Assembly: GCA_038373885.1 (NCBI GenBank)
Contig: JAWZYV010011914.1
Location: 62,001-126,000 of the forward strand
Direction of reading: 5' to 3'
Length of the DNA: 64,000 nucleotides
Source of the DNA: Cheiracanthium punctorium
Lineage: Eukaryota > Arthropoda > Arachnida > Araneae > Cheiracanthiidae
The position numbers and the translations under genes were made by a program. The notes under the pieces are model-generated. The model did not search any database. It was not told where the DNA came from and worked only from the letters and a program-made list of their open reading frames with translations. Position 1 is the first letter of the stretch, and every line of letters begins with the position of its first letter. Positions 1-10,561 of this stretch are shown piece by piece.

Positions 1-479
1 GAGAATGCTCTCTTTCAAAAATAGTTTATGAAGAATCAACTTTTATAGGTCAAACGGAAGCGAACTAAAGTAACTGAGTGCTGTGCCTGCAAGCTCCAAG
101 CTGGAACACAGCGAAACATTCCAAGATCCATGCCAGAAAGCAACGACGGTAACTGTAATCTTAAATTTACTGCAAAGGGAACGAAAATATGAAATAGCAT
201 TTATTGTACAGTAGGATAGGCACAAATAAGGTTATGTTGGATTCCTTTTTTTACCCAATAACCAATGTATTCTGCTTGATTTATTTCTTTTTTATTTAAA
301 CTGCAAGAGCCCTGTGATATACATTTTTTTTTTTTTTAAGAGCATCCTTTGACCGGTAAAAGCCCTATTCTTACGAAGCGATAAAGAATAAAAAAATCTT
401 GTCGGTATCCCTGGGACATACCCGAGCTCCTTTTGGGGCATCATTTTTCTTAACTTGCATGCTCTGAATGAATTATGCA
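1..479. other. AT-rich DNA, no feature seen
   Basis: I see no gene, terminal repeat or recognisable element here. There is a poly-T tract near 327-338. The short open frames lack any family motif. Confidence 0.5.
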
Positions 480-760
480 GTTGCCAGCTCCACTCCGACA
501 ACAGAACGCGCCCGAGAGCCAAGAAAAAACTTTTTTCTGCAGCAGCTCCTCAGCTCGGAGCAAGAGAGAGAGGCGTAATTGGGGGTTATATCCGCTAATT
601 GCTTCCTATAATCAACGCGATTGAATCACGATTTCGGTTTGTGTGTACTGCATGCGGTGCCTCCAAGGATGGATTGCGTTGTCTCTCCGTCTCCAGAGTG
701 GGAAGCGTGTGTGTGTGTGTGTGTGTGCTGTAAGAATGAGTGAGTATGTAGTATCCAATC
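480..760. other. GC-richer single-copy island
   Basis: This stretch is clearly less AT-rich than its surroundings and is not one of the repeats I recognise elsewhere in the window. It contains two TAATT cores (in GGCGTAATTGGGG and GCTAATTGC) close together and ends in a GT microsatellite. It could be a regulatory element or part of an unrecognised exon; nothing decides between these. Confidence 0.25.
707..727. repeat. (GT)n microsatellite
   Basis: About ten uninterrupted GT dinucleotides lie inside the GC-richer island. Confidence 0.9.
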
Positions 761-798
761 GGCCGAAGTAGGGAGCATTGACGGAAAGATGTCATAGG

Positions 799-950
799 TT
801 AACCCTTTGAGGCGCAACCCTTTCCCAATGCTGAAAAAAGGGCAACCGTTGCCATCGCTCGACTTAACTACCAGCAAGATGGCGGACGATCGAAACGTTC
901 ATCGCGTGCCACAGATCCAGAGACCCTTTTTTGACGCAGTTGGCTGTGCG
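799..950 (+). mobile_element. piggyBac-like fold-back MITE, left half only
   Basis: The copy starts with TTAA followed by CCCTTTGAGGCGC, the left terminus shared with copies at 17838, 27975, 43500 and 52658. It runs through one arm of the family's internal hairpin (AAGATGGCGGACGATCG, CATCGCGTGCCACAG, AGACCCTTTTTTGACG) and stops near the hairpin tip at about 950. The second arm and the right end are missing. The TTAA flank and CCC start suggest piggyBac; no transposase is present. Confidence 0.75.
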
Positions 951-1134
951 GCAACTAAAATAAGATCTTGAAATTTTTATATTTTAAATTAATATAAAAT
1001 TTTAAACATTTATATGAAATTTAAAAATATTGTGTTCAGATCCCCTAACCCCCCTCCACCCCACTCGTATATATGTCCCTGAAATGAATATATGCAATTG
1101 TCCGGGTCCACTAGAAGGGGCTGAAAATCCTTTA

Positions 1135-1430
1135 CATTTTAGGACATATATTTCCCGGTAAAAATTATTTGTAAATTTGATGTTTGAATTATTTTCATCA
1201 TTTCTAGCATCTGCTGAGAACTAGAGAATATGATGAAAATACATGGATACGGAATAACTGGATAGACTGCCCAGTGCTGGAAAAGTGCAGCCGGTACCAT
1301 TGCTCAATTTAATACCAGCAACATGGAGGTTCTTTAGCTAGTGATGTGCGATATGATCGACTGCTATGTTGCTAGTAGTTGAATAGAACGATAGCAACGG
1401 CTTCACTTTTTCAGCATTGGTAAATGGTTG
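1135..1430 (-). mobile_element. Degenerate fold-back MITE relative, reverse orientation
   Basis: Blocks match, in reverse orientation, the internal and left part of the fold-back MITE family: CATCTGCTGAGAACTAGAG, GACTGCCCAGTGCTGG, a decayed hairpin arm and CTTTTTCAGCATTGG. It resembles the diverged copy at 52891-53300 more than the canonical ones, so the two may be an older subfamily. The outer terminus is not recognisable. Confidence 0.5.
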
Positions 1431-1700
1431 TTAACACTTTGAGGCGCAACCCTTTCCCAATGCTTTTTTCAGCATTGGGCAATCTATCCAGCTGTTCTCG
1501 CGAATTCACCCATTTTTCAGCAGATGTCAGTGCTGTTAAAAATAATCGTGAGAATTTTTTTACGGGAAATGACGTGCTAAAAAGTAAAGGATTCTCGTGG
1601 AGCTATGTCGTCCGCAACTATTTTTATAGAAATCAAATCTATTTTTCGTGACTGGCAACAGTCAAAACGTCATAGTTTGGTGTTTCCAGAGCGGGAACAC
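1431..1700 (+). mobile_element. Fold-back MITE lacking the internal hairpin
   Basis: TTAA at 1431 is followed by a near-canonical left end. The sequence then passes from CCCAATGC through TTTTTT to GCATTGGGCAATC, so about 200 bp of the usual palindrome are absent. The right-hand unique part follows normally (CAGATGTCAGTGCTG, GACGTGCTAAAAAG, CGTGACTGGCAACAG) up to GCGGGAACAC, where the copy is truncated before the terminal GCGCGTTAAAGGGTTAA. Confidence 0.75.
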
Positions 1701-2759
1701 TCGGGGCCTTCGCTATTTGTAACGGGCCTGCGCGTGTATTTCGATGAGTCATCCAAAGAGGCCTACGGATGCTCGCGTCTTCACATATACATCAAGCATT
1801 TTTTAAGCTTTCCAAGGCTTTGAAGCGTTATTTAATGTAGCTTTATGCCATAATTGTGCTACTAATTTTATTAGTTTCTTTACTATGATACATGTGCACA
1901 TTAAATCAAGTAGATGTGTGTAATTTGAAGGAAAAACAAAGCAGTGCTTACTTTCATGATTCATTATTTTGGCTTGATTTTTAATATACATTAAACAAAT
2001 TAAGCTAATTTTTATTATACATTAAGATAAACATGTTCATAAAAGATAAACAGTTTATTTATACAGATATTTTTATGAATTTCTTTATAGTGAATATTTA
2101 AGTTTCACATTTTAAAAGCAGTTACAACCATAACCACTTTTTAAATAAAATTAACTAACAGTTATTAAATTTGCGTTCATTAAATTTTGTCCAGTTAATA
2201 TATTAACAGAATATATGACGAGGTGCTGGAATAGAAATGAAGATATTTGATATTTACAATTCGCATATACATCATTTAAGTACTACTACAATATTTAATT
2301 TTTAATCTTTTGTAAGACGTGGATATTTGGCGAATGTTTACTATAGTTAGAAGTACAACCTGGTGTACTGCATTCCTTTGGCATCTAACTTAAAAATAAT
2401 GTAAATTAACTAACGAAAAACATTTAGAATAAATTACTCAATAAAATGTGTCCCATAAATAGTAGTACGAACTTTAAGGGAAGATGAAAGAAATCAAAAG
2501 GATTAAGAATCACGTAACATAGCATGGCCAAACACGTTGTTTTCATGCTAAGCTTATGTATTGCAAATTTTACCATTCCCGATATTAAAAGGATTTATAA
2601 TTTTCGTTTATAATTCCATATATTTGTTTTCTTCCAAGGAAAAGTATTAAATTTTAGAAAACCATAGTAGGAAATACCACGAATATTCTAATATCTTTTT
2701 TTTAAGTGATTACTAACTGGTGCTTGAAGACAATGTTTTCGTCCTTGGATTGCTGTATA
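1701..2759. other. AT-rich DNA, no feature seen
   Basis: No terminal repeat, recognisable coding motif or known element was found here. Confidence 0.45.
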
Positions 2760-2960
2760 CAGTGAAACTTCTATGAGCGACCACTTCTATTTAATGACCC
2801 CCTCCTGCAACGACACATTTTTTAAGGCACCGATTTTTTACCCTATCTAGTTAATGTTAAAAGAACCTCTAGAAGACACCACACAACCCTCTATAAGTGA
2901 CCGGTCCCAGTTACCAGTCCGAAAATTTTCTTGTATTTTACCGGAAGTAAAGTAAATAAA
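2760..2960 (+). mobile_element. pogo/Tigger-like terminal fragment
   Basis: The segment begins CAGTGAAACTTCTATGAGCG and continues with GACC/GACA-rich repeats such as CTATAAGTGACCGG. This style of terminus is typical of pogo/Tigger elements, whose ends repeat short GACCA-like units. Only one end is visible and no transposase frame follows. Confidence 0.4.
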
Positions 2961-4225
2961 AACCACATTCTAAACCTGTCGCTCTACTGCAAATCGACAG
3001 CAGTGCAAGTACAGGTACACATTACGTACAAATCTTGTACGTTAGAGAAGAGACATGTCTATGAAACGAGTGATTTTACTACTGGAAGCGCACTGATGTG
3101 ATCGAATCACACGAAAAAAGAAATTTGGAGGTTACTTTTGGTTGTAGGAAAACCTAAAAAGCAAATAGATTTTATTATGACAAATTGAGAATGCATGAAG
3201 ATATCGGAATAAATGCTCTTTTGGCAAATGTAAAAATATATATATATATATGCAGCAGACAGTGAAGTACACTCGAAGCGAGAATAAAGAATGAAACAAT
3301 CTGAAATTCCTAAATATTTGATCAAAATTTAAAATTTGTTTACATAATTACTCATGCAATTTATTATGAAACTACATAAATAACAAAACAAACAATATAT
3401 TTTAGCACTTTGAATACAAAGTGAGATAAACCAACAGCTCAAGGACTCGAAAAATTTCAGGATACCTCTTCAAAAGCTGCACTAAACACTGTAGCAAACC
3501 AAAAATAAACGCTTTCTTATTTAATTATTCTTTATTATAGCAATTCCAAGTATTATATAAAAGTTATTCTTTTGTCGCTATCTCAATCGAACTTTGGAAT
3601 TGAACATAATGAACTCTTGTACAAAATATTAACTGCATTTGAAGTTTCTACGTATACATATACAAAATTAAAAATGTATAATTTACTGTACTTCTGCACT
3701 GAAAGCTGGCTACACATGTCTAAATCATACAATCAATGCACATATCTAACTGATAAATAACATTTTCGACTGAAAAATTAAATAGACAACATCGTCTAAC
3801 TAGTATTACAAAGACACGCTTATTTACTGTATAATAAACTACTCAAGTAGTACGATTTCAGATGAAAAAGATTTAAAAACAGCACATGAATATTAATTCA
3901 CTAAATTTGATTTACATACATATTTTTAGAACTTCTAAATAAATTATACAAGTTTACACTTCCTTGACATTCAGAGCAAAATGTTCGAATTTTATGATAA
4001 ATTACCATAAAAAAAATGGCTCAATCTTCACAAAATGATTATCTACATCTAAAGTTCTTTAGTACGACAAAACTACAAAAAAAACTGTTTTAAAATAATA
4101 AAATAATATAATATTTATAATACTTATAATAATAAAATAGAACAGTGCTAATCGCGAAAACAGGCCTCAATGATAAACTCAATTTTCGTGCTGGCAACGA
4201 ACAAGCAGGCCCGGTTGCTAATAGC
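2961..4225. other. AT-rich DNA with a short (TA)n run
   Basis: A (TA) microsatellite lies at about 3236-3251. Otherwise I see only AT-rich, apparently unique sequence. Confidence 0.45.
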
Positions 4226-4259
4226 GACGGCCCCGGAACACTGCGCGTTAAAGGGTTAA
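4226..4259 (+). mobile_element. Right terminus of fold-back MITE family, solo fragment
   Basis: GGAACACTGCGCGTTAAAGG ending in TTAA matches the right end of the fold-back MITE. The sequence to its left (4150-4225) does not match the canonical interior. It is either a short relic or the end of a related element with a different interior. Confidence 0.6.
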
Positions 4260-5045
4260 AAATGGGATCGTGATGACATCGGAATTTCCTCGTTCGACGG
4301 CATTGTCGAAATCAACTTTCCGAGGGCACATTTTTTTTAACACTCTCTAATAAAGTTGAAAAATAGTCAAAACACTAAAAAGAAGTTAGTGTTGAGACAT
4401 TAAAAATAAATCAAACACGTATAATAGAAATAAGAACGTTCTTACTTCTGTTTACACATGTGTAAACGAAGTTAGTTACTTTTGATAAAGTTGAAAACTG
4501 TTCATGGACAGTCAGCGTTTAGCGTGTATTAAACAGATTGGTTTTTTTAAAAAGGATCGTTGGAAACAAAGAGTGTTAATCGTGTTGTCTTCCAATTGAC
4601 TTCTTAGAGAGTTACAAAATATAGCCAGCAGCTGAAAAGGCCCTTTCAGATTCTACACTTGATGGTTTTAATGTCAACAAATAGTCATGATCATGAATAT
4701 AAGACAAGTATTCTCCTCGATCTCCTTCTCCTTCATTTTCATATGTAGTCATTTCCTTCGTTTACCGAATCCGATAAAGTAATACCGGATGCGGTAGACG
4801 TCTAATTATGCCGGATCCGATTTTCAGGATTGCAATCCCTAAATATTACTTTGTCATCTGTTTTACGGTTTGGCGTAGCTTTCTACTGTCATCTCACATA
4901 CCACAGATGTTTACAAATGGACGAAAATCCACATAAAATGTACAAATTTTCTAAAAAAAAAGTTTCTCGTTTGCATTTTAAAGAACCGAAGTACTTTCAA
5001 AATCATTTCCAAAGAATTATGTTTATTGAAAGACATGTGTGTATA
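4260..5045. other. AT-rich DNA, no feature seen
   Basis: No gene or element is recognised. The open frames here contain no known motif. Confidence 0.45.
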
Positions 5046-5430
5046 CACAGGGTGTTTCAAAAGAGTTCCGACAAATTTTATGGGTGGGTATAATACGGAT
5101 TCAGAATTACAAAGCAATGTGGGGTGGGAAACGTCGTCTTCATGCAGCTGTTAATAATTACTTTGGAATAATAGTGAACTTTCCAACCATGGTTCGTTAA
5201 AAACAAATGGATCTTTCACAAAAAGGACGTTTATAAAATTTATCACTAAGAGGATTTATAATCAATGTAGGGATTATATATTGATTACAGGACTGATTAT
5301 TAAACTGCTTGATTATTAACAGGTGAGCGAAAAGGGCGTTTTAGACCCCACATTGCTATGTGATTCTGATTCCTTATTATGTGCCCTACCTCTCTTTAAA
5401 GATTGTTGGAACTCTTTTGAAATACCCTTA
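5046..5430. mobile_element. Tc1/mariner-type MITE candidate
   Basis: The left end AGGGTGTTTCAAAAGAGTTC is matched in inverse orientation by GAACTCTTTTGAAATACCCT at 5409-5428, giving inverted repeats of about 22 bp with one or two differences. TA dinucleotides lie at both outer edges, as expected for a TA target duplication. No transposase is present in the 385 bp. Confidence 0.6.
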
Positions 5431-6679
5431 TATAATATATAATAAAAAAATATATAGGTTACAAAGATTTTTTTAAATGGGTTTATTTAATACATGGGAT
5501 ATGCTAATGCCTACCAATTCCATTGAGGTATAACGAAAATATACCTCATTTGCAAGACTGATACGCAAATGAGGGAAACTATGGTCAAAATAGGATAAAT
5601 CATAACTCTTTATTTATAATATCAAAATATTAGAAATAAAGTAACGTATATATTCACAAAAATAAGAAATGTGGCCACCCCATACAACTATTCAAGCGAC
5701 ACATCGAGTTCTCATATCGTTAGGAGGCTATTGATTAACGATTGCGGTATATTAATTCCTATTATTCCAAAAAGGCACATTTTAACTGAAGGATTTTTGG
5801 AGGGGTATTTGTATGCAATGGTTCTTCTCAGAGCATTCCTTAATCACTCTATAGGATGATGCCTCCAGACTCATTGGGCATACTAAACGGATAATACAAT
5901 CTACTTCCAGATAATTGTCGGCTTTGTAACTTTAATTTTGGACAGCAGTGTGTGTGTGTGTATAGCAGGGGTCGATTCAGACGAAATTTGGGACCGTTTT
6001 GCGGCCCCTTCACAAAATTTCAATCGATTAAAACGGCCCTACATTTTAATCTGTTTTTCAATTCTTTTAACGACAAAAAAGCGACTTTTATTAACAATTG
6101 GTATAAAAATTCACAAAAACAAGTGTTGAAATTCACAAAATTAAATATTGAAACTCACAAAAATAATCAATTTCTCCAAAAATGGGAACATGGAAAGCAT
6201 TTCTGGATCGATTCCTGTATAAATACATCTTAATTAAATTGCCTTGAGAATAAGTGTTAACCATTTTACTTAAATAATGCATTTTCTCTTAAATAAGGTC
6301 CCATACCTCCATAGAGCATTCAATTCCTATGCTAATTAATTTAACTTCTGACCGCATGAAAAACTGTAGAGAGCTAAATAATACTTAAAACTATACTTCA
6401 TATTAATAGTCCTAAACTTTTAATTTACAAAAAAGAAAAACAAGCAAAAACAAAAATGCTTAAAATATGAATATTTAAATTGTTACAAGATAATACCAGT
6501 TTTCGTTTTTCCTCCTCAAATAAGTTAAAATGTGTTTGCGGTATTGATTTTTCTCTGTTAGTCTTATATCTACAAAATTAACGAGATGAATTAAAATTTA
6601 AACGTTAACGCCACTGTTTTGTCGTATTAGCTGATTCATAAGTGTGTTTTCTTTGCATGAATAATTTCTATATTGGTTG
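5431..6679. other. AT-rich DNA with a short (GT)n run
   Basis: A GT microsatellite lies at about 5949-5962. A short GC-richer patch at 5965-6015 resembles the edge of a decayed hAT-type MITE, but I could not pair it with a second end. Confidence 0.4.
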
Positions 6680-6853
6680 CAGTGGCGTAGCCAGAAATTT
6701 TTCATGGAGGGGGGGGGGTTACTACTACTGCAACTCATAATATATGTATACGTGAGTGGGATAAGAGAGTGAAAAATATACATTTTGTATGGCAAAAAAT
6801 TCCTCATGGGGGGGGGGTTGACCCCCTATCCCCCCTTTTTGGCTACTCCACTG
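6680..6853. mobile_element. hAT-like MITE
   Basis: The ends CAGTGGCGTAGCCA and TGGCTACTCCACTG are inverted repeats (13 of 14 match). Long G and C tracts sit subterminally, a feature shared with the other small hAT MITEs in this window. The 8-bp flanks do not match, so an identifiable target duplication is lacking. Confidence 0.65.
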
Positions 6854-8125
6854 GGATACTAAACCAGGTTTTTCAAAATTTTTCTACAAAGAAATGTTCT
6901 TTATCGTTTTGTTTTTTTCTGAACAAGCCTTTTCTTATATGCTCAAGAACATTACTTCGACCAATTTTATAATATGCTTTATTTAAACTAAATGCCCCAA
7001 AATAATGCATCTTGCCCTGATCTGTCTCTTTTGTTGAACCTTCCAATTCCAGTGCCACAGTCTTTTTTTTAACACTGTATTAATCTTCATAATACTCATT
7101 TAAAACGACTGCGTTTACAGATGTCAAATATTAGAGCTGCAGCAGCACCCACAGTAATCAAAATTTATATTACTTAGAAAATTAATAGCGTCTGGCGCCC
7201 GAAGCACCGGGGATTCTTTTACTTCTTAGGGCGTAACTATATTTGTTTCAGGAAATGGTGTTAAGTGTGATCATTACTATGTAATGAATAGAATATAATT
7301 CAACAAATGTCACTGAAAACGTTAATCTTACAGAATGTACTTCGAGAAGGTTCATTAGCAGTTATCATTAACAGGGGTTATTGAAAGATAAAATAGCCAT
7401 AGCTGCTAAATGTGTTGATCTGCTTAAAAATTAATAATTAAAAAAACTTTCAGAGAGAAAGTCTGGCTAACATAATTAAGGTTACACTAGATTTTACGTT
7501 TTTAAAGTAACTGTTTTACTTTCTTCTGTGTGGGATTCCACCCAATAGTTCCACTGAAGTTTAACATTCAAGAGATACTTCAATTTAAGTTTCGTCAGAT
7601 GAAATTTCTTTCACGTTTGGATATTCATTACTGAAAAGTCATTTGTTGATCAGTTAGTGTTGTAATTAAGCAATAGGCACCATGCTAGCAAAGTAGCATA
7701 TCGTAATTATAAGTTCAATATGAGCAAGTATACATTTTTTCTCCAAGAAAAATTAATTGAATATTCGAATTAAACTACGAAGAAAATACTCACAATAAAT
7801 AAAAAAATTAAAAGGTTGGATAAATTAGCGTATAAAGACGAGTTTCTCTTGAGAATGTAACTTCGACAAAATGTGACTGTTTATACTTTGCTACACTGAA
7901 ATGTGTGATAATAATTATAAACAGCAGCAGTTTCGCCCCAAGAAAACGACCGACTCCTTTCCGCATACAAGCAACAGAAGAATCTAACTATGGATTCGAA
8001 ATTAAAGTAATATTATCGTTAGATGAAACCAACTGTTGATGATTCGAGCTGAATGTTGACGGAGTTTTTACAATAAAATATGTTAAAACTGCATTGGTCA
8101 TCATTTCGAGTTCGTTCTCAGTTCA
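6854..8125. other. AT-rich DNA, no feature seen
   Basis: No gene, terminal repeat or motif was recognised. Confidence 0.45.
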
Positions 8126-8615
8126 GGGGCCCTAGCACGACCTTCTCGGAAACCTTTCCGAAGCGGAAAAACAACCCTTTTCTCACTCATGACGTCACAT
8201 TCCGAAAGGGCGTCAATTTGGTCTACCACGATGCTCTCGGGAACGTTCCGATATCGGAAACCCTGTCGGAAATTCCACTTTTTTTTCCCGGCACGGTAAA
8301 CGCGAGTGAGAAGCTCTTTCCGCTTCGGATACAAGTCAGCGTGCGTGGTTATTTGTTCTGATGGTAGTTGTTTACATCAAAATAATGGCTCGGTTTTAAT
8401 TGTAGCAACTGTTGCACAACAATAAGATACTAGAAGGGTTCATAGGAATCGAAATTCGATTCCTAGGTGTAAATCCTTTGAATTAAGCGACGCCGAATTT
8501 ATCAACAATTTTCGGTTGAATAAATCATTAGCATTCCAACTGATTCAAGAGTTTAAAAAATGTTTGGAGCCTAGAACAATTAGAATATAATAATGCTAAT
8601 TTTTAATGATATTTA

Positions 8616-8818
8616 AAATTTATAAAATAACAGTCTGCTTATCTTTTGCCAAGCTTTCACATTTTTAATAAAACCTCCACTGCTGTTTAATTTTTGTGCT
8701 AGAGATTTCAAATCCTCATTTCGTTTGCTGCGCTCTATAAAAACTGGAAAAGTTGTTTTCATTTAAGTAATGATTTTCTTCCATTGCTTGGACGATAATT
8801 TCAATCTGATTTGTTTTT
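8616..8818 (-). pseudogene. Myb/SANT-like DNA-binding domain relic
   Basis: Read on the minus strand from about 8818, the frame gives KTNQIEIIVQAMEENHY, then NENNFSSF. After a one-base frameshift near 8725 it continues with ERSKRNEDLKSLAQK, LNSSGGFIKNV and KAWQKISRLLFYK. The spacing of tryptophan and hydrophobic residues, and the LNS-x-GG-x-x-K...W pattern, fit the Myb/SANT-like domains of Harbinger-associated and NAIF1-like proteins. The frame has stops on both sides, so only the domain core (about 65 codons) survives. It lies inside the TIR element 8126-9947, and I infer it came with that element. Confidence 0.5.
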
Positions 8819-8959
8819 ACTCGAATATTACCGTTTTTATTTTATAAGGAGGAGGCACGGCTTCAGGAAAATGCGGATTTCAATGATCTTTGGCATAATG
8901 GTAGTATACCATGTGAATATACTGAGTGTAAAATAAAGTTTATAAAAGGTATTGAAAAA

Positions 8960-9020
8960 CTGTCAGCACTTCATCAGAGGGTCGTTAAATCGGAAGGGTC
9001 GTAAAATTGTGAGTTGACTG
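8960..9020 (-). mobile_element. pogo-like terminal fragment
   Basis: The minus strand starts CAGTCAACTCACAATTTTACG and repeats CGACC-type units (TTTTACGACCC, TTTAACGACCC), the arrangement seen at pogo/Tigger ends. No partner end was found, so this is probably a relic. Confidence 0.35.
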
Positions 9021-9431
9021 TATATTTATTTATATATTTTTAAAATTTTATTTCTGCTATTCAAAGAATATATTTTTACAATTGATGATGCTTAAAAAAT
9101 TAATACTCTTGCTGTTGCATCACGAACGGGTGAAAATTAGGGGAAAAATAGTCTGTCTGACAAAAATTAATGTACCTTAAAGAAATATTGAGTTTTGTGG
9201 GTGTTAAAAGTGATTTATTTTGAAGGTGTAAAATTCTGATTCCACAAAGTAAAGATTTTACAAAAAGAAATAAAATTTAAATAATAATACAAAATCAATA
9301 AACAGGAAGTAAAACAAAAAATGATAACTAAATGAATAAATGAAAAAGTAAATAAATATTTACTTTACTAAAAAATGAATTAATTACCAGGATTCGCGTA
9401 TTTAAAAAAAAAAAAAAATGTGCAGGAAAAT

Positions 9432-9514
9432 ATTGCGCAGCGCGGGGTTCGATCACATAACGAACGCCCTAGTAATAGTCCCGCGTCTTACCGATTCAAC
9501 CACCGAAGCACAAC
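9432..9514 (-). repeat. tRNA-like sequence (pseudo-tRNA or SINE head)
   Basis: On the minus strand an A-box-like TGGTTGAATCGGTAAG is followed, at tRNA-like spacing, by a B-box-like GATCGAACCCC. The acceptor arms do not pair well, so a functional tRNA gene is unlikely. It may be a decayed tRNA or the head of a truncated SINE inserted in the 8126-9947 element. Confidence 0.4.
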
Positions 9515-9962
9515 AAACTTTGAACGCAACTTACAATTAAAGTTTTGGTAAAGCGGTTCGAAAATCGATATTAATTTTTTTTTACTGTATTTGAGTACTG
9601 CGCATTAGTATCAAAGATTTAGTATCTTACACGTTGTATATTCACATGGTATAACACAGCCAGAGATCGACTAACAAAATAAGACAAGACATGGTACCTA
9701 TTTAAGTACTATGTCATAAACTTAAACTACGTGCTCGAATGCGGCAAAGAGTGCCTTGTTTTGATTGGTAGATAGCGTCCCCTTCCGATACTTTCGGAAG
9801 AGGCATAAAAATTCTCACTTCCATTAGTCGAAACCATGGTGGTAGAGTAAAAATGAGGGTATCGGATATTTATCCGAAGATTTTCAGTATCCGTGAGTGA
9901 GAACTATCCGTGACGGATGCTTTCCGATAAGATCGTGCTAGAGCTCCAGGGAAAGCGCCGAG

Positions 9963-10021
9963 GCTTCTTTACCTGCAGTGTGACTCCCTTCACTGAAAAG
10001 CAACCTTGCCGGTAAAGAAGC
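9963..10021. repeat. Short inverted repeat
   Basis: GCTTCTTTACC (9963-9973) is perfectly complementary to GGTAAAGAAGC (10011-10021), with a 37-bp spacer, just outside the right end of the TIR element. Confidence 0.7.
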
Positions 10022-10203
10022 AAGCGTGTTAAGTCAAATGCATATACTCGATATGCTAAGGAGTAAACAAACCTTTTTACATGAAACCAATGTTGTATCG
10101 AACAGAGATAAAGAGAGAGCTACAAAGTCTGTACATTATTTTAACTGTTAAAAGGAAAGATGCATTTTGGAAAATTTATTTGGTTTGTTTCCATGACTGC
10201 ATC

Positions 10204-10254
10204 CAGAACCAATCCTCGACCGTCGGCCGACCCCGTGCAAATTCAAATTGACCA

Positions 10255-10294
<40 letters not shown>

Positions 10295-10436
10295 TATATA
10301 TATATATATACATACCTTATGATATAATTTACACTACTGTTACTATGATGCAATTTAATTTTTTTTCCCCCAACAACCACAAACTTGGTCGCCTACGGGC
10401 TGTGTACAATGTCCCCCCCCCCTAGGATCGGTCCTG
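10204..10436. mobile_element. hAT-like MITE with long T and TA tracts
   Basis: The left end CAGAACCAATCCTCG resembles the inverse of the right end, which reads CAGGACCGATCCTAG on the minus strand (12 of 15). The flanking octamers ACTGCATC and ATTGCATA match at six of eight positions, compatible with an aged 8-bp duplication. The interior holds about 33 T residues followed by a (TA)n run. Confidence 0.55.
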
Positions 10437-10561
10437 ATTGCATATGGTGTTTATTTTTAAGCTAACCCAATAAAAATAAATACAGTATCGATTGTAAAAT
10501 ACTTTCCAAGTCTTATTTACACACCTGTATATTAAAAAAAAAAACAAGAATTTTATTTAAT

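Larger units (their letters stand above)
8126..9947 (-). mobile_element. 1.8 kb TIR transposon, possibly PIF/Harbinger
   Basis: The left end GGGGCCCTAGCACGACC is matched inversely by the right end, which reads GGAGCTCTAGCACGATC on the minus strand. Both ends are followed by clusters of short CGGAAA/TTCCGA motifs in both orientations (8148-8330 and 9775-9930). A Myb/SANT-like coding relic on the minus strand (8616-8818) suggests PIF/Harbinger, since autonomous members carry a Myb-like gene beside a DDE transposase. I see no DDE transposase and no clear 3-bp target duplication, so the superfamily is inferred. A pogo-like end and a tRNA-like module are nested inside. Confidence 0.55.

Noticed and set aside
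8185..8200. CRE-like TGACGTCA sites (also near 50427)
   Set aside because: Two 8-mers in 64 kb are not evidence of regulation, and the first lies inside a transposon.
8080..8361. Overlapping open frames on both strands
   Set aside because: They lie in the subterminal CGGAAA/TTCCGA repeat region of a TIR element, and no protein motif is present.
9432..9514. Functional tRNA gene
   Set aside because: A-box and B-box-like parts are present, but acceptor and anticodon arms do not pair convincingly.
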